From Xylanibacillus composti (lineage in GTDB: Bacteria > Bacillota > Bacilli > Paenibacillales > K13): a DNA stretch of 32,505 nt. Location of the stretch: positions 1 through 32,505 of the forward strand of contig NZ_BOVK01000082.1 in assembly GCF_018403685.1 (NCBI RefSeq). The letters are read 5' to 3'. The notes below the pieces were generated by a model. That model had not been told where the DNA came from and did not search any database. It saw nothing but the letters and a program-made list of their open reading frames with translations. Below are positions 1-7,897 of the stretch, in pieces. Each line of letters opens with the position of its first letter. The first letter of the stretch is position 1. The position numbers were made by a program, and so were the translations under genes.

Positions 1-340
1 GAGTGCGTGGATTGAAATATTAAGTAAGGAGAGGATACCATGCCTACAATTTTGTCGCACTCCTTGTGAGTGCGTGGATTGAAATTCCAACATGATTCCA
101 GTTAATACGAAAACTCGTGTCGTCGCACTCCTCATGAGTGCGTGGATTGAAATTTTGATCCCGATCAGTTCATTTACAGCTGACAACGTCGCACTCCTCA
201 TGAGTGCGTGGATTGAAATTTGAAGGCGATAAGAGAATCAGCCGTTTCAAGAAAGTCGCACTCCTTGTGAGTGCATGGATTGAAATATCGTAATAGTGGC
301 GGTACAAGTTTTTTCCCTGACGTCGCACTCCTCGAGTACG
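1..340 (+). CRISPR. CRISPR array, type I-C-like repeat, leader-distal end
   Basis: Repeats of 32 bp begin GTCGCACTC and end GTGGATTGAAAT. Full copies lie at 54-85, 122-153, 188-219 and 255-286; a partial copy (last 18 bp) lies at 1-18 and a degenerate one starts at 322. Five spacers of 34-36 nt separate them (19-53, 86-121, 154-187, 220-254, 287-321). The GCACTC/GAGTGC stem and the ATTGAAAT 3' end are typical of subtype I-C repeats, which are read in this orientation. The leader and cas genes would then lie left of the window. Two loop variants alternate (CCTTGTGAG in repeats 2 and 5, CCTCATGAG in repeats 3 and 4). Repeat 5 has one G-to-A change at about 275. The last copy keeps only the first 12 bases before it decays, as usual for the oldest end. 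Subtype is inferred from the repeat alone. Confidence 0.95.
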
Positions 341-403
341 AGAAACCCTCTGGCCGCTCTCTTCATAAGACTGTAGATTAAATGAAAGTAAGGAGGAACC
401 GCC

Positions 404-1330
404 TTGAAGGCTCTTTCGTTTTTGCCTGCCTCCACGCATATTATTCAGGAGCTGGGACTGGAGGACTATCTGTATGGGGTGACATTCGAATGTCCTTCCG
501 ATAAACCGAAGGTCGTGCGGTCGTATTTGGAGGGGCAGTCGTATACTAGCTCGGAACTCAACCGCATTGTCAGCGAGCATGCCCGGTTGGATCAACCGCT
601 CTATTACCTGGATATGGACTTGCTGCGGGAGATCCGGCCCGACGTCATCTTCACCCAGCACGTATGCAATGTGTGCCAGATCGGCACCTCGTACGTCGAA
701 CGCGCCGTTCATCAGCTGGACAAGCAGCCGAAGCTTGTTCCCCTGGTTCCGCGGCAGCTGCGGGATGTTCTGGACAATATGCTGACCATTTCGAAGGAAC
801 TGGCTCATGAACCGTTCGGACATGCCTTGGTCGAGTCCTGCAACGCGCGGATCGATCGCATCGCGTCCACTCTTCGCGCGCATAAGCGTCAGCCCAGGAG
901 GGTCATGGTCATGGAATGGATCGAGCCGATTTTCAACTGCGGACATTGGATTCCGGAACAGATTTCGCTGGCGGGAGGATGGGACCCCTTATCTGCTCCG
1001 GAAGGGTATTCGTCCCCGACCGCCTGGGAGCGTGTGAAGGATGCGGACCCGGAGGTAATCGTCATTGCGCCCTGCGGATTCGATGTGAAGCGGACCGCCC
1101 AGGAGGCGGAGAAGCTGTATGAATTGGATGGCTGGGAGCAGCTGACAGCTGTTCGCCATCATGAAGTGTATGCGGCAGACGGCCAATTCTTCACCCAACC
1201 GAGCACCAGCTTGATCGACGGGACCGAGCTGCTTGCCGGCCTGTTTCACCCAGATTTGTTCCAGATTCCGGACGCTCTGGCAGACCTGGTGCTTCCTCTT
1301 GCCAAAGCCCGTGTTGCGGAGGGATCATAG
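404..1330 (+). CDS. BtuF-like cobalamin-binding protein, no signal peptide
   Basis: A 308-residue protein of the periplasmic-binding-protein fold used by BtuF/FhuD-type corrinoid and siderophore binders (Peripla_BP_2 family). Visible features are the N-terminal block KALSFLPASTHIIQELGLED, the segment PDVIFTQHVCNVCQIG with a Cys-x-x-Cys pair, the mid-protein NCGHWIPEQISLAGG, and the C-terminal WEQLTAVRHHEVYAADG. There is no signal peptide or lipobox, so it is probably cytoplasmic, unlike a transporter lipoprotein. The start is TTG at 404, placed by AGGAGG at 391-396, 7 nt upstream. The stop overlaps the next start by one base. No ABC permease or ATPase adjoins it. The fold is fairly sure; cobalamin as ligand is inferred from family annotation, and another corrinoid-like ligand or a non-transport role is possible. 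Confidence 0.8.
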   Translation: MKALSFLPASTHIIQELGLEDYLYGVTFECPSDKPKVVRSYLEGQSYTSSELNRIVSEHARLDQPLYYLDMDLLREIRPDVIFTQHVCNVCQIGTSYVERAVHQLDKQPKLVPLVPRQLRDVLDNMLTISKELAHEPFGHALVESCNARIDRIASTLRAHKRQPRRVMVMEWIEPIFNCGHWIPEQISLAGGWDPLSAPEGYSSPTAWERVKDADPEVIVIAPCGFDVKRTAQEAEKLYELDGWEQLTAVRHHEVYAADGQFFTQPSTSLIDGTELLAGLFHPDLFQIPDALADLVLPLAKARVAEGS

Positions 1331-1539
1331 TGGTTGCCAGCCATGTAACGATGAAGAAAGACCGTTCGTGCCCCCTCTGCGGGAAGCAGAACGGCTGCGG
1401 TTATGAATCGTGCTGGTGTGCGGCAGAGGTGTTTCCAAGCGAAATCCTCGACCTGGTTCCCAGGGATAAGCTGGGCAAGTCATGTATTTGCAAAGACTGT
1501 CTGGATCGATTCAAGGAAAATACCTCTGATTCCCCATAG
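1330..1539 (+). CDS. Cysteine-rich CWC family protein
   Basis: A 69-residue protein with the pattern CPLCGKQNGCGY, then ESCWCAAEVFP, then CICKDCLDRF. The Cys-Trp-Cys centre and flanking Cys-x-x-Cys pairs match the cysteine-rich CWC family, small putative metal-binding proteins of unknown function. The start is GTG at 1330, overlapping the TAG of the upstream gene by one base, with GGAGGG at 1319-1324 as ribosome binding site. This indicates translational coupling to the BtuF-like protein. A zinc- or iron-binding role, perhaps accessory to the partner, is inference. The family call is good; function is unknown. Confidence 0.8.
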   Translation: MVASHVTMKKDRSCPLCGKQNGCGYESCWCAAEVFPSEILDLVPRDKLGKSCICKDCLDRFKENTSDSP

Positions 1540-1809
1540 CCTCGTTCTGCACAGCTGCTGCTGACGCCCGGCATCCTCGCCGGAAAGCTGATCTTTCCAA
1601 GCAGCAAATGGCCGCCTCTATCGCTTATCTGTGATGCTAGTGCATCCGTTGAGCGATAGGGACGGCCATTCGTGCCCGTTCTGTTGCCATTTTCAAATGG
1701 TTGCCCCGCCTAACAGAGCGTAATACCCGTCAACTCGCGAAGCCTAAGCAGCTGCCGCATGGAAATGCCTTCCCATCACAACGTTTCTCCCGCTTGGCCG
1801 ATAGATTTC
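1540..1809. other. Convergent intergenic gap, no gene
   Basis: This gap lies between the plus-strand CWC gene and the minus-strand gene ending at 1810. I see no convincing coding region. It contains a short GC-rich hairpin (arms 1568-1572 and 1579-1583) and the long composite hairpin at 1607-1670, listed separately. Confidence 0.6.
1607..1670. terminator. Long composite hairpin between convergent genes
   Basis: Inverted repeat with arms 1607-1627 and 1650-1670; 18 of 21 positions pair exactly. Its loop contains a second stem, GATGC (1633-1637) with GCATC (1642-1646). It sits between the converging gene ends. There is no long T tract on either side, so it is a weak or atypical terminator, or a dispersed palindromic repeat. 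Confidence 0.45.
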
Positions 1810-3549
1810 CTACTCCAGGACCAACGTATAAAATTCGACTCCATCTTCCTTGCTGTAATAAGGGTCGTAATGATACCACACTAAGGTATCGCCCAGCACC
1901 AGAGGAGTCAGATGACCCGGCGAAGGGATGCCGTCAAGCTTCTTCGGCTCGCCAGCGGCTTTCCCTGTCCCATCGATAACCGTGTAATACACATGGTGTC
2001 CGCCGCCCGACTCTCTCCACAGCACAACGAACCGATTGTCGTTGACTTTCACCAGATGCGTCTCGGTCACCGAAACGTCCGACGAAGCGGAATGGTTAGT
2101 CAGGTAGGTGATCTGCACATCGCTTGTGTTCTCCGCACCCTTCGGCACTGAGGCCAAGAAGACATTCTTGGAGCCGCCCGGACGGTACAAGTATTCTGGC
2201 GCCATGTGCGAACCGACAACCAGATAGTGGTTCTCCGCCACTTCCAGACCGCCTAGATGGGCGCCGGTATAATTGTCCCCGATTTCACCTGGAAACTTGA
2301 TCAAATCAATCTCTTTCGTCATCCGCTCCGATTCTTCAACCTGAAGGACAATCGAACGAGGATAAGCATCCCCGTGATCTGCGTACACGATGCGATCCCC
2401 GTCCATCCTCACATAAGTGGCGAAGGAATGGCTCACATGATTGCGCGGCCACTGTCCCCCTTTATACAACACAGCCATATCTTCCATGCGTATATGGATA
2501 GGGATGTTGGACTGATGATTCAGCCCGTCATCTGCCAAGTAGCGCTCGCGACCCGTATAAACGACCAATTTGCCATTGTGGCTGTCCATCGTCAGGTTGC
2601 TGGCATTCAGCGGCTTCGTTACATGAACATCTTGAATGTCCGCGTGATCCAGCTTGTTCCAGTCTTTGTCGTACTTCACAATGCGATAAACCGGCAGCGT
2701 GTTCGACTCTTCCAGATTCGTCTGCGCATAGACTACATAGAAGTTGCCATCCTCACCGGCATGCGCGCCTCCGAACAACGGCAGCTCATTCGGCAATTTC
2801 CGCTCGCCTTGCTTCACGAAGGATGAGGAAAAAATCTTGATGTGCAGTTCTCCTCCATATTGCTCCAACACATGCACATCCCCGTTTTGCTCCAGCAAAT
2901 ACCGCCTGGACGTACTGAAAAAGTTGCCGTAATTATAGTCATCTGTACTATTGTTCGCCTGCATATGTACAAATTGTCCGGAAATTTCCGGATATCCATA
3001 CACTTTGATTATCCGATTTTGGGGCTGCCATAGAACCGACCTTCCCAATTGGTCGGACACGAAGCGAAGAGGAATATACACTCTCCCCTGCATCTTGCGG
3101 GCAGGCACTGTCATGGAAACGGCATTCCCATTTACCATTGCAACGGGATCGTTCACGATCAGCTTGAGCACGTTGCCGTCCAACTCGACGGTAACGGTAT
3201 TAGTCGCTTCCTCCCACATGACGTCCCCGCCCAAGGCTTCTACCAATGCCCGCATCGGAATGAGAGACGATCCGTTCTCCACCTCGACTGGAACATCCGT
3301 AGGAAGAAAAGTGTGGTTGATGCATACAAAAATAAGATCTTGCGGATCAGGCAAATGCGAATAATCGTAGGTTTCAAAGGTACCGTTCGCCCCAATATAC
3401 CCGGTTGGCCGCGGCATCCGCTCTTCATGGGCCCTTTTATAGCAATCTTCTGTTTCGACATTTGCCGCAGCGGCCCCGAACATATTCGGAACGATAGCGA
3501 GCTGCAGCATGGCGGCGATCAACGTCCAGCCTAGCGCTTTTCGTAGCAA
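1810..3549 (-). CDS. Secreted copper-amine-oxidase-N-domain protein with beta-propeller-like C-terminus
   Basis: A 579-residue protein. Residues 1-30 form a signal peptide (hydrophobic LGWTLIAAMLQLAIVPNMFG, then AAAANVET). Residues about 75-185 match the copper amine oxidase N-terminal domain, with two beta units: SLIPMRALVEALGGDVMWEEATNTVTV and YIPLRFVSDQLGRSVLWQP. Despite the name this domain is common in Paenibacillus surface proteins and is not itself an oxidase. The remaining 390 residues are strand-rich with repeated short blades, suggesting a beta-propeller; no known family or catalytic motif is recognised. The start is TTG at 3549, chosen because CCTCCT at 3558-3563 (AGGAGG on the coding strand) lies 8 nt upstream. 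It stands alone, with terminators on both sides. Extracellular location is fairly sure; function is unknown. Confidence 0.75.
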   Translation of the reverse strand: MLRKALGWTLIAAMLQLAIVPNMFGAAAANVETEDCYKRAHEERMPRPTGYIGANGTFETYDYSHLPDPQDLIFVCINHTFLPTDVPVEVENGSSLIPMRALVEALGGDVMWEEATNTVTVELDGNVLKLIVNDPVAMVNGNAVSMTVPARKMQGRVYIPLRFVSDQLGRSVLWQPQNRIIKVYGYPEISGQFVHMQANNSTDDYNYGNFFSTSRRYLLEQNGDVHVLEQYGGELHIKIFSSSFVKQGERKLPNELPLFGGAHAGEDGNFYVVYAQTNLEESNTLPVYRIVKYDKDWNKLDHADIQDVHVTKPLNASNLTMDSHNGKLVVYTGRERYLADDGLNHQSNIPIHIRMEDMAVLYKGGQWPRNHVSHSFATYVRMDGDRIVYADHGDAYPRSIVLQVEESERMTKEIDLIKFPGEIGDNYTGAHLGGLEVAENHYLVVGSHMAPEYLYRPGGSKNVFLASVPKGAENTSDVQITYLTNHSASSDVSVTETHLVKVNDNRFVVLWRESGGGHHVYYTVIDGTGKAAGEPKKLDGIPSPGHLTPLVLGDTLVWYHYDPYYSKEDGVEFYTLVLE

Positions 3550-3668
3550 ATGTGTTTCCTCCTCGTCTAGTTGTCTAGGATTGCTGTCCCTTTCTATTTA
3601 GAAAGATAGAAATATATTACCATATCTTGTTCGATTCCTCACCACATTTCGACAAATTCTCCCCTTTC

Positions 3669-3704
3669 AAAAAAACAAAAAAGGACTGTCCGGCGGACAG
3701 TCCC
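3669..3704 (-). terminator. Rho-independent terminator of the beta-helix gene
   Basis: On the minus strand a 9-bp perfect stem (GGACTGTCC / GGACAGTCC, 3-nt loop) is followed by TCCTTTTTTG and seven more T. It begins about 20 nt past the stop at 3723. Confidence 0.9.
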
Positions 3705-3722
3705 GTCTTGTCGCTAGCTCCG

Positions 3723-5450
3723 CTACTGCTGGGCAGTCGTCACTCTGTTCCATCTGTATCGGCCATCCTGCGACAACAAGCAGATATACAATGTATCTCC
3801 GGTGTTGACGCCGTCCCCAGGAACCAGTACCATCTTCCTTCTGTGGGCCGCCGATGCAGACGGAAGGGCAGCGACCTGGCCGAGGAGCAGGGAATAATGG
3901 GTTAAATCTACATCCCCGTAGAGCTTGCCGCCGCCGGTTTGGAGATAGGCCGCGCCCGAATCTACTGTAGATTGGCCGAAGACTCTGACGATTTTCAAAT
4001 AATTTCTCTTGCTGTCATTCGTGCCTGCTAGTGAAAACTCCACTCTTTCTACAAAGTTGGGCAAATAATTCTGCACAAAATACTTAAGAGGAGGGAGGTC
4101 ACGGTGGTCGCATACCGTCTTCCATTCGCCTTCGGCATACACTCTGATTCTCAGCGATCTGGGCGATTCTTTCCAATGGCCGAACGCCATTCCGAAATTG
4201 GCGGCGTAGGTGAGCGGCGCGGGGAATTGTATCTCAATCGAAACAGGCTGATTCTGCGTCTCGCGACCGTCATTCCACCTAACGAAGTAATCGCCGCGAA
4301 GGTCAAACAATCTGCTTAAATCTCCAACGGAAGGCGCGGGACCGGAGGTTTGTCTAACAACAAATCGCTTGTGGGCGTAAGCCAAATAGTCGTCCTGGTT
4401 CCCGACCAACATGTCATATCCATGAACCGTAGGTGGAATGACCGCATGCACATGGTCATTTTTCGTTTTAAAGTTGGGGATAATCCGGTTTTCGTGTCCG
4501 AGATCCGCAACCACTGTATAGTCAAGGTTTGTCGCAATGTGAGAATGCGAGGAGTTGGCTGACAATACCGCTTTCTGCTTGTTGGCGGTAAGATGACCAT
4601 CCCAAAAATAACCCGATATATAATTGCTTGCTCCCGACACATAAAAGAATAAATTCTCATCCGGGTTGTATCCCTTGGCGCCCTTATACTCTTCATGATT
4701 GGTCGGCTGACATTCCACCGCGGCAAACAAATTGCCCGAAGCTTCGGCCGGGAACATGTGGCTGTCGATACGGATGCCGCATATGTTGTGCGCCAATCCA
4801 ATCTGAACAAATTTATTCCCGTTGATATATTGCTGTGTGCCGGTGTGCTCAACATGTACATAAATCCCGTAATAATAATACGCTATGTTGACGTTATTGA
4901 AGTGAACCCAGCTAATGCTGCTGTCATTCCCGCTTGCATGCATATAAATCCCGTATCCCGTCCTTGACATGGGAGCGTGAGTCAATTCCAGGGAGGAAAC
5001 AGTGGTGAGATGCCCGGCCGTCTTGAACTTATCCTCCCCATTCAGCCAGACTGCCGCTTTGGAGAAGTCCCGCACTCGGCTGGTATCAATCTTCCCGCCT
5101 TCCAGCTTCGAATTTTTCCGCAATCTGACCACATGGACATCCCCGGTAGGGGATATCACGGCGGCTTGGCTCATCGAGAAAGTGACACCGCTCACAATAT
5201 CAATCGTCCGATTTGTCCGATATACGCCTGGCGGTACTTTCACATCTCTTCCGCCCAAGGATAAAGCCTCGTTCAGCGCCCCCTGGATCGCACACCAATC
5301 GATCTCGTCCGTCATGGCTTGCGCATGGGGGTAAACCTGTCTCGCGTCCCCCAAGGATTGGAATCTTTGGCTTACGGGGTGGCTTCTGCCATCACCAATT
5401 GCCCCGAAGTCCTTGACATTCAAAACGCTAAGATCACTCACTACGTGCAT
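3723..5450 (-). CDS. Pectate-lyase-like right-handed beta-helix protein
   Basis: A 575-residue protein. The N-terminus has the pectate_lyase_3/GH55-type opening: VLNVKDFGAIGDGRSH, then a segment giving TDEIDWCAIQGALNEALSLGG, then VKVPPGVYRTNRTIDI. Residues about 75-320 are beta-helix rungs with many Asn turns, e.g. SWVHFNNVNIAYYYYGIYVH and GNKFVQIGLAHNICGIRID. Residues about 380-500 look like a separate beta-sandwich (discoidin-like), followed by a short tail ending in SQDGRYRWNRV. No signal peptide or anchor is visible. The start at 5450 has only a weak AGGAAAG upstream. A polysaccharide lyase or hydrolase role is inferred from the fold; the catalytic residues cannot be assigned. A tailspike-like phage origin is an alternative, but no phage gene adjoins it. 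Confidence 0.7.
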   Translation of the reverse strand: MHVVSDLSVLNVKDFGAIGDGRSHPVSQRFQSLGDARQVYPHAQAMTDEIDWCAIQGALNEALSLGGRDVKVPPGVYRTNRTIDIVSGVTFSMSQAAVISPTGDVHVVRLRKNSKLEGGKIDTSRVRDFSKAAVWLNGEDKFKTAGHLTTVSSLELTHAPMSRTGYGIYMHASGNDSSISWVHFNNVNIAYYYYGIYVHVEHTGTQQYINGNKFVQIGLAHNICGIRIDSHMFPAEASGNLFAAVECQPTNHEEYKGAKGYNPDENLFFYVSGASNYISGYFWDGHLTANKQKAVLSANSSHSHIATNLDYTVVADLGHENRIIPNFKTKNDHVHAVIPPTVHGYDMLVGNQDDYLAYAHKRFVVRQTSGPAPSVGDLSRLFDLRGDYFVRWNDGRETQNQPVSIEIQFPAPLTYAANFGMAFGHWKESPRSLRIRVYAEGEWKTVCDHRDLPPLKYFVQNYLPNFVERVEFSLAGTNDSKRNYLKIVRVFGQSTVDSGAAYLQTGGGKLYGDVDLTHYSLLLGQVAALPSASAAHRRKMVLVPGDGVNTGDTLYICLLSQDGRYRWNRVTTAQQ

Positions 5451-5562
5451 CCCTACTTTCCTAGAAATGTTATGGAGAGGCGCGCTCGGAAAATATGATC
5501 ATTTCTAATTTTATGTATCCGAATCCCAAAATATCTGTGTTTGTTCCGCCATTGCCTTCACG

Positions 5563-5598
5563 CAAAAAAAGCCCTCTACTGATCAAACGTAGAGGGCT
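5563..5598 (-). terminator. Terminator of the GntR-ABC operon
   Basis: Perfect 10-bp stem AGCCCTCTAC (5570-5579) with GTAGAGGGCT (5589-5598), 9-nt loop. On the minus strand it is followed by seven T, and it starts 28 nt past the stop at 5626. Confidence 0.92.
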
Positions 5599-5625
5599 TT
5601 GTGCGCCTGCGATTTGGTGCCTGGC

Positions 5626-5877
5626 CTAGATTCTCCGCTCCGCCAACGACTCCGCATAAATCTTGAGCGCATGCTTGAGCGCAGCTTTCCTGACCCAAGC
5701 TTTGCGCTCGCGCGGCTGCTGCTCAAAAAAAATGCGGTTCCCGCCAAGCTCTGCCAGCGCCTCTTGCGCGGCGATCGTCGCGGCATGTTCCTGTTCAAGC
5801 AGGTAATAGGCAGTGCGATAGCAGAACAATTCATACTCCTTTAGACCGGCGGCAATTTGCTCTAGCTTCATACGCAT
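5626..5877 (-). CDS. Small sigma-70 region-2-like protein
   Basis: An 83-residue protein with no membrane segment. The stretch FCYRTAYYLLEQEHAATIAA followed by QEALAEL resembles the helix that in ECF sigma factors reads YRLAYxILxxxxxAEDxVQExFLxL. The later RKAWVRKAALKHALKIYAES resembles the FRAWLxxIAxNLALDxLR helix. No region 4 follows. This matches the architecture of region-2-only proteins such as B. subtilis RsoA, which pairs with SigO. The resemblance is by eye only, and a generic helical protein is possible. Its ATG (5877-5875) shares one base with the TGA of the upstream gene, so it is the coupled last gene of the five-gene GntR-ABC operon. Confidence 0.6.
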   Translation of the reverse strand: MRMKLEQIAAGLKEYELFCYRTAYYLLEQEHAATIAAQEALAELGGNRIFFEQQPRERKAWVRKAALKHALKIYAESLAERRI

Positions 5878-7037
5878 CAGCCCTGTATCGCAAATCCGTA
5901 GAATTCCAATCCCTGTATCTGATCTGCATGTTTCGCCGATTTGCCTTCAATCGTTCCTTCAAACAGCAATTCTCCGCTAGACAACTGCACAATGATAAAC
6001 GATGCCGGTGAGGCTGGATCTGCCTGACTCAACAAATACATCCGGTCTCGGTCGATGTAGGAGAGTTTTGCGCCCTTCACCTCGAATGGACGAATCACGA
6101 CTTGATCGTCCGCCAAGTTATATTCCAGTACCCGCACTTCCTGTTCCCCATAAAGGGTCATATACAGGATATCGCCATCTGTAGTCATATTTACATAGTC
6201 ATCGCTGGATTGAAATTCCAGGAATTCGTCGATCACGGGCGATTGCAATGTCTCCATTTCGCCTGTTCTCAACTCATAACGCATCAATTGCGCAGGAACG
6301 TACCCTTCATCGGCCAGCGTATAAAAGACATAGTATTGCGCTGCTTTTGTCACATTGCTTTCATACACTTTCCGGACATTTTCACTAGTTTGCCCCGGGA
6401 ATGAAACGGCTTCGCTAGACAGCATGGCACCATCCGAGATCCCTAGGTTATAGCGGCGGTATTCTCTCTCTTCGCCGCTGCTTCTGTAGCCATTCATGAG
6501 AATAGCAAGCTCTTCGCCAATCACCTGCACATCTTCAATATGGTAGAATGCGTACATGTTCAAGTCCGAAATAGAAACCTCGTATTTCGTTGTCTGCTGC
6601 TCCTGCTTATCCAGAATGGACACCTCAAACCAATACCTCCACGCCCCGTATGCGCGATCCTCCTTCAGCCCAACGTAAACCAGAAGCCTGTCATCCTGAT
6701 AGAATGCCTGGTCAGCACGCTTGCCGCGCATAAACTGCCGATGATTCTTGGCCAGCTGCCGGATTTCCCCGCTGGACCAGGAATACGGCTCCATGGACTC
6801 AAGCAACGACTGCTCGCTTACATATTTGCTTCCTTTCAGTCCAATGGTGACCGCTGGAGAGATGCGGGGATAGCTGTACATTCCGCGAATGGTTACTCCC
6901 TCCGCTTCTTTTGCTTCCCCTTGCTGCGGAACCAGCACAAATTGCGGCAAATGACTGGCTGTTCCTCGTATATAGTACGTTCCTACGCTGGATACGATCA
7001 GTACCAGAACCAGAACCGGCAACCAATAACGTGTCAT
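5877..7037 (-). CDS. Membrane-anchored protein of the GntR-ABC operon
   Basis: A 386-residue protein. Residues 5-25 (WLPVLVLVLIVSSVGTYYI) form one N-terminal membrane segment or uncleaved signal; the rest appears extracellular. The body is strand-rich with repeated short blocks ending in polar turns (e.g. YNLADDQVVIRPFEVKGAKL, DRDRMYLLSQADPASPASFI), suggestive of a beta-propeller. No enzyme motif is seen. It lies 23 nt after the ABC permease and is coupled to the small sigma-like gene. GGAGG and AAAGGA lie upstream of the ATG at 7037. It may be an extracellular sensor or accessory subunit of the transporter; that is inference. I do not recognise the family. Confidence 0.65.
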   Translation of the reverse strand: MTRYWLPVLVLVLIVSSVGTYYIRGTASHLPQFVLVPQQGEAKEAEGVTIRGMYSYPRISPAVTIGLKGSKYVSEQSLLESMEPYSWSSGEIRQLAKNHRQFMRGKRADQAFYQDDRLLVYVGLKEDRAYGAWRYWFEVSILDKQEQQTTKYEVSISDLNMYAFYHIEDVQVIGEELAILMNGYRSSGEEREYRRYNLGISDGAMLSSEAVSFPGQTSENVRKVYESNVTKAAQYYVFYTLADEGYVPAQLMRYELRTGEMETLQSPVIDEFLEFQSSDDYVNMTTDGDILYMTLYGEQEVRVLEYNLADDQVVIRPFEVKGAKLSYIDRDRMYLLSQADPASPASFIIVQLSSGELLFEGTIEGKSAKHADQIQGLEFYGFAIQG

Positions 7038-7060
7038 ACTTCCTTTCCTCCCCGCTGTCG

Positions 7061-7897
7061 TTATACACTCACCTTGTTCTTCAACAAGTTGAAACTTAAC
7101 CAGATTGATGTTGCAGTGACGATTAGTCCCGTGCCGACTGTCAACCAGAACAGTTCCATCGGATAAAGATACTGATCATTGATCATTTCCGAAAGAAGGA
7201 TTGGCAGCAAGAACACGATAGCAGCCGCTGTACAGTACACGATACCAGCAATGATCCCCTTCCACCGGTAGCTGCGTTCCAACAATATAGCTGTAAAGAC
7301 AATGATCACACCTGCCGCTCCTATCGCATAGGAGAGAACAAAGTCCGAGAACGCGCCAGGGATGAGTATATGCAAAAGAGGGTTCCCCAGGATCACTGAA
7401 TGCGTTGATACGGACAGATGGAAGGCTTCAGGCATCAGCCAGGCGAATGCTTGGATCTGCATCGGCAAAATAAGCAGTTGAAAGGCAACCAGGCCCAGCA
7501 CGGACATGAGGATCACCGCCAGCTTGGCGCCGTACAGATACATCCGTGAATGCGGAAGCATCAGCAGGCGATAGATGAACATGTTCTTCCCCCACCAATC
7601 CCGATACCAGATCAAGAAGACATAGATGAACAGAGCGGCAATGCATAGCGCAATCGGCACCGTGAACCATATGCTATGTTGGGTGTAATCGAAAAAGCTG
7701 ACGGGTCCATAGTCATTCACATATTCCATAGCCGAGATCGCTCCGCGCTGCATGCGCAATTCAATGCGATCTATCGTGCTCCGCACATACCAGATCATGC
7801 CGCCGAATTGCACCAGTACAGTAGCTGCCATCAACGTTAAATAGAGCGCGCGCAAACGGGCAAATTCATAATGGATAAGCTTCCAAAACTGATTCAT
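7061..7897 (-). CDS. ABC transporter permease, YtrC/YtrD-like
   Basis: A 278-residue integral membrane protein with six apparent membrane segments: LYLTLMAATVLVQFGGMIWY, FTVPIALCIAALFIYVFLIW, LAVILMSVLGLVAFQLLI, FVLSYAIGAAGVIIVFTAI, IAGIVYCTAAAIVFLLPIL and LFWLTVGTGLIVTATSIWL. A roughly 45-residue extracellular loop follows segment 1. Its ATG overlaps the TGA of the ATPase gene by 4 nt (ATGA), the usual coupling for ABC subunits. The neighbours (YtrA-like repressor and YtrB-like ATPase) point to a Ytr-type exporter, a group linked to cell-envelope antibiotic stress in Bacillus. The substrate is unknown. Confidence 0.8.
   Translation of the reverse strand: MNQFWKLIHYEFARLRALYLTLMAATVLVQFGGMIWYVRSTIDRIELRMQRGAISAMEYVNDYGPVSFFDYTQHSIWFTVPIALCIAALFIYVFLIWYRDWWGKNMFIYRLLMLPHSRMYLYGAKLAVILMSVLGLVAFQLLILPMQIQAFAWLMPEAFHLSVSTHSVILGNPLLHILIPGAFSDFVLSYAIGAAGVIIVFTAILLERSYRWKGIIAGIVYCTAAAIVFLLPILLSEMINDQYLYPMELFWLTVGTGLIVTATSIWLSFNLLKNKVSV

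Noticed and set aside
341-403. Cobalamin riboswitch before the BtuF-like gene
   Set aside because: Only about 60 bases separate the array from the TTG start, too short for the riboswitch, and no B12-box-like sequence is visible.
170-946. Minus-strand 258-codon open frame over the CRISPR array and the BtuF-like gene
   Set aside because: Its C-terminal part is translated CRISPR repeats (recurring SIHALT/NPRTHEE-like words) and the rest is antisense to a well-supported gene with a good ribosome binding site.
3723-5450. Prophage remnant
   Set aside because: The beta-helix protein could resemble a tailspike, but no integrase, capsid, tail or lysis gene or attachment repeat is near.
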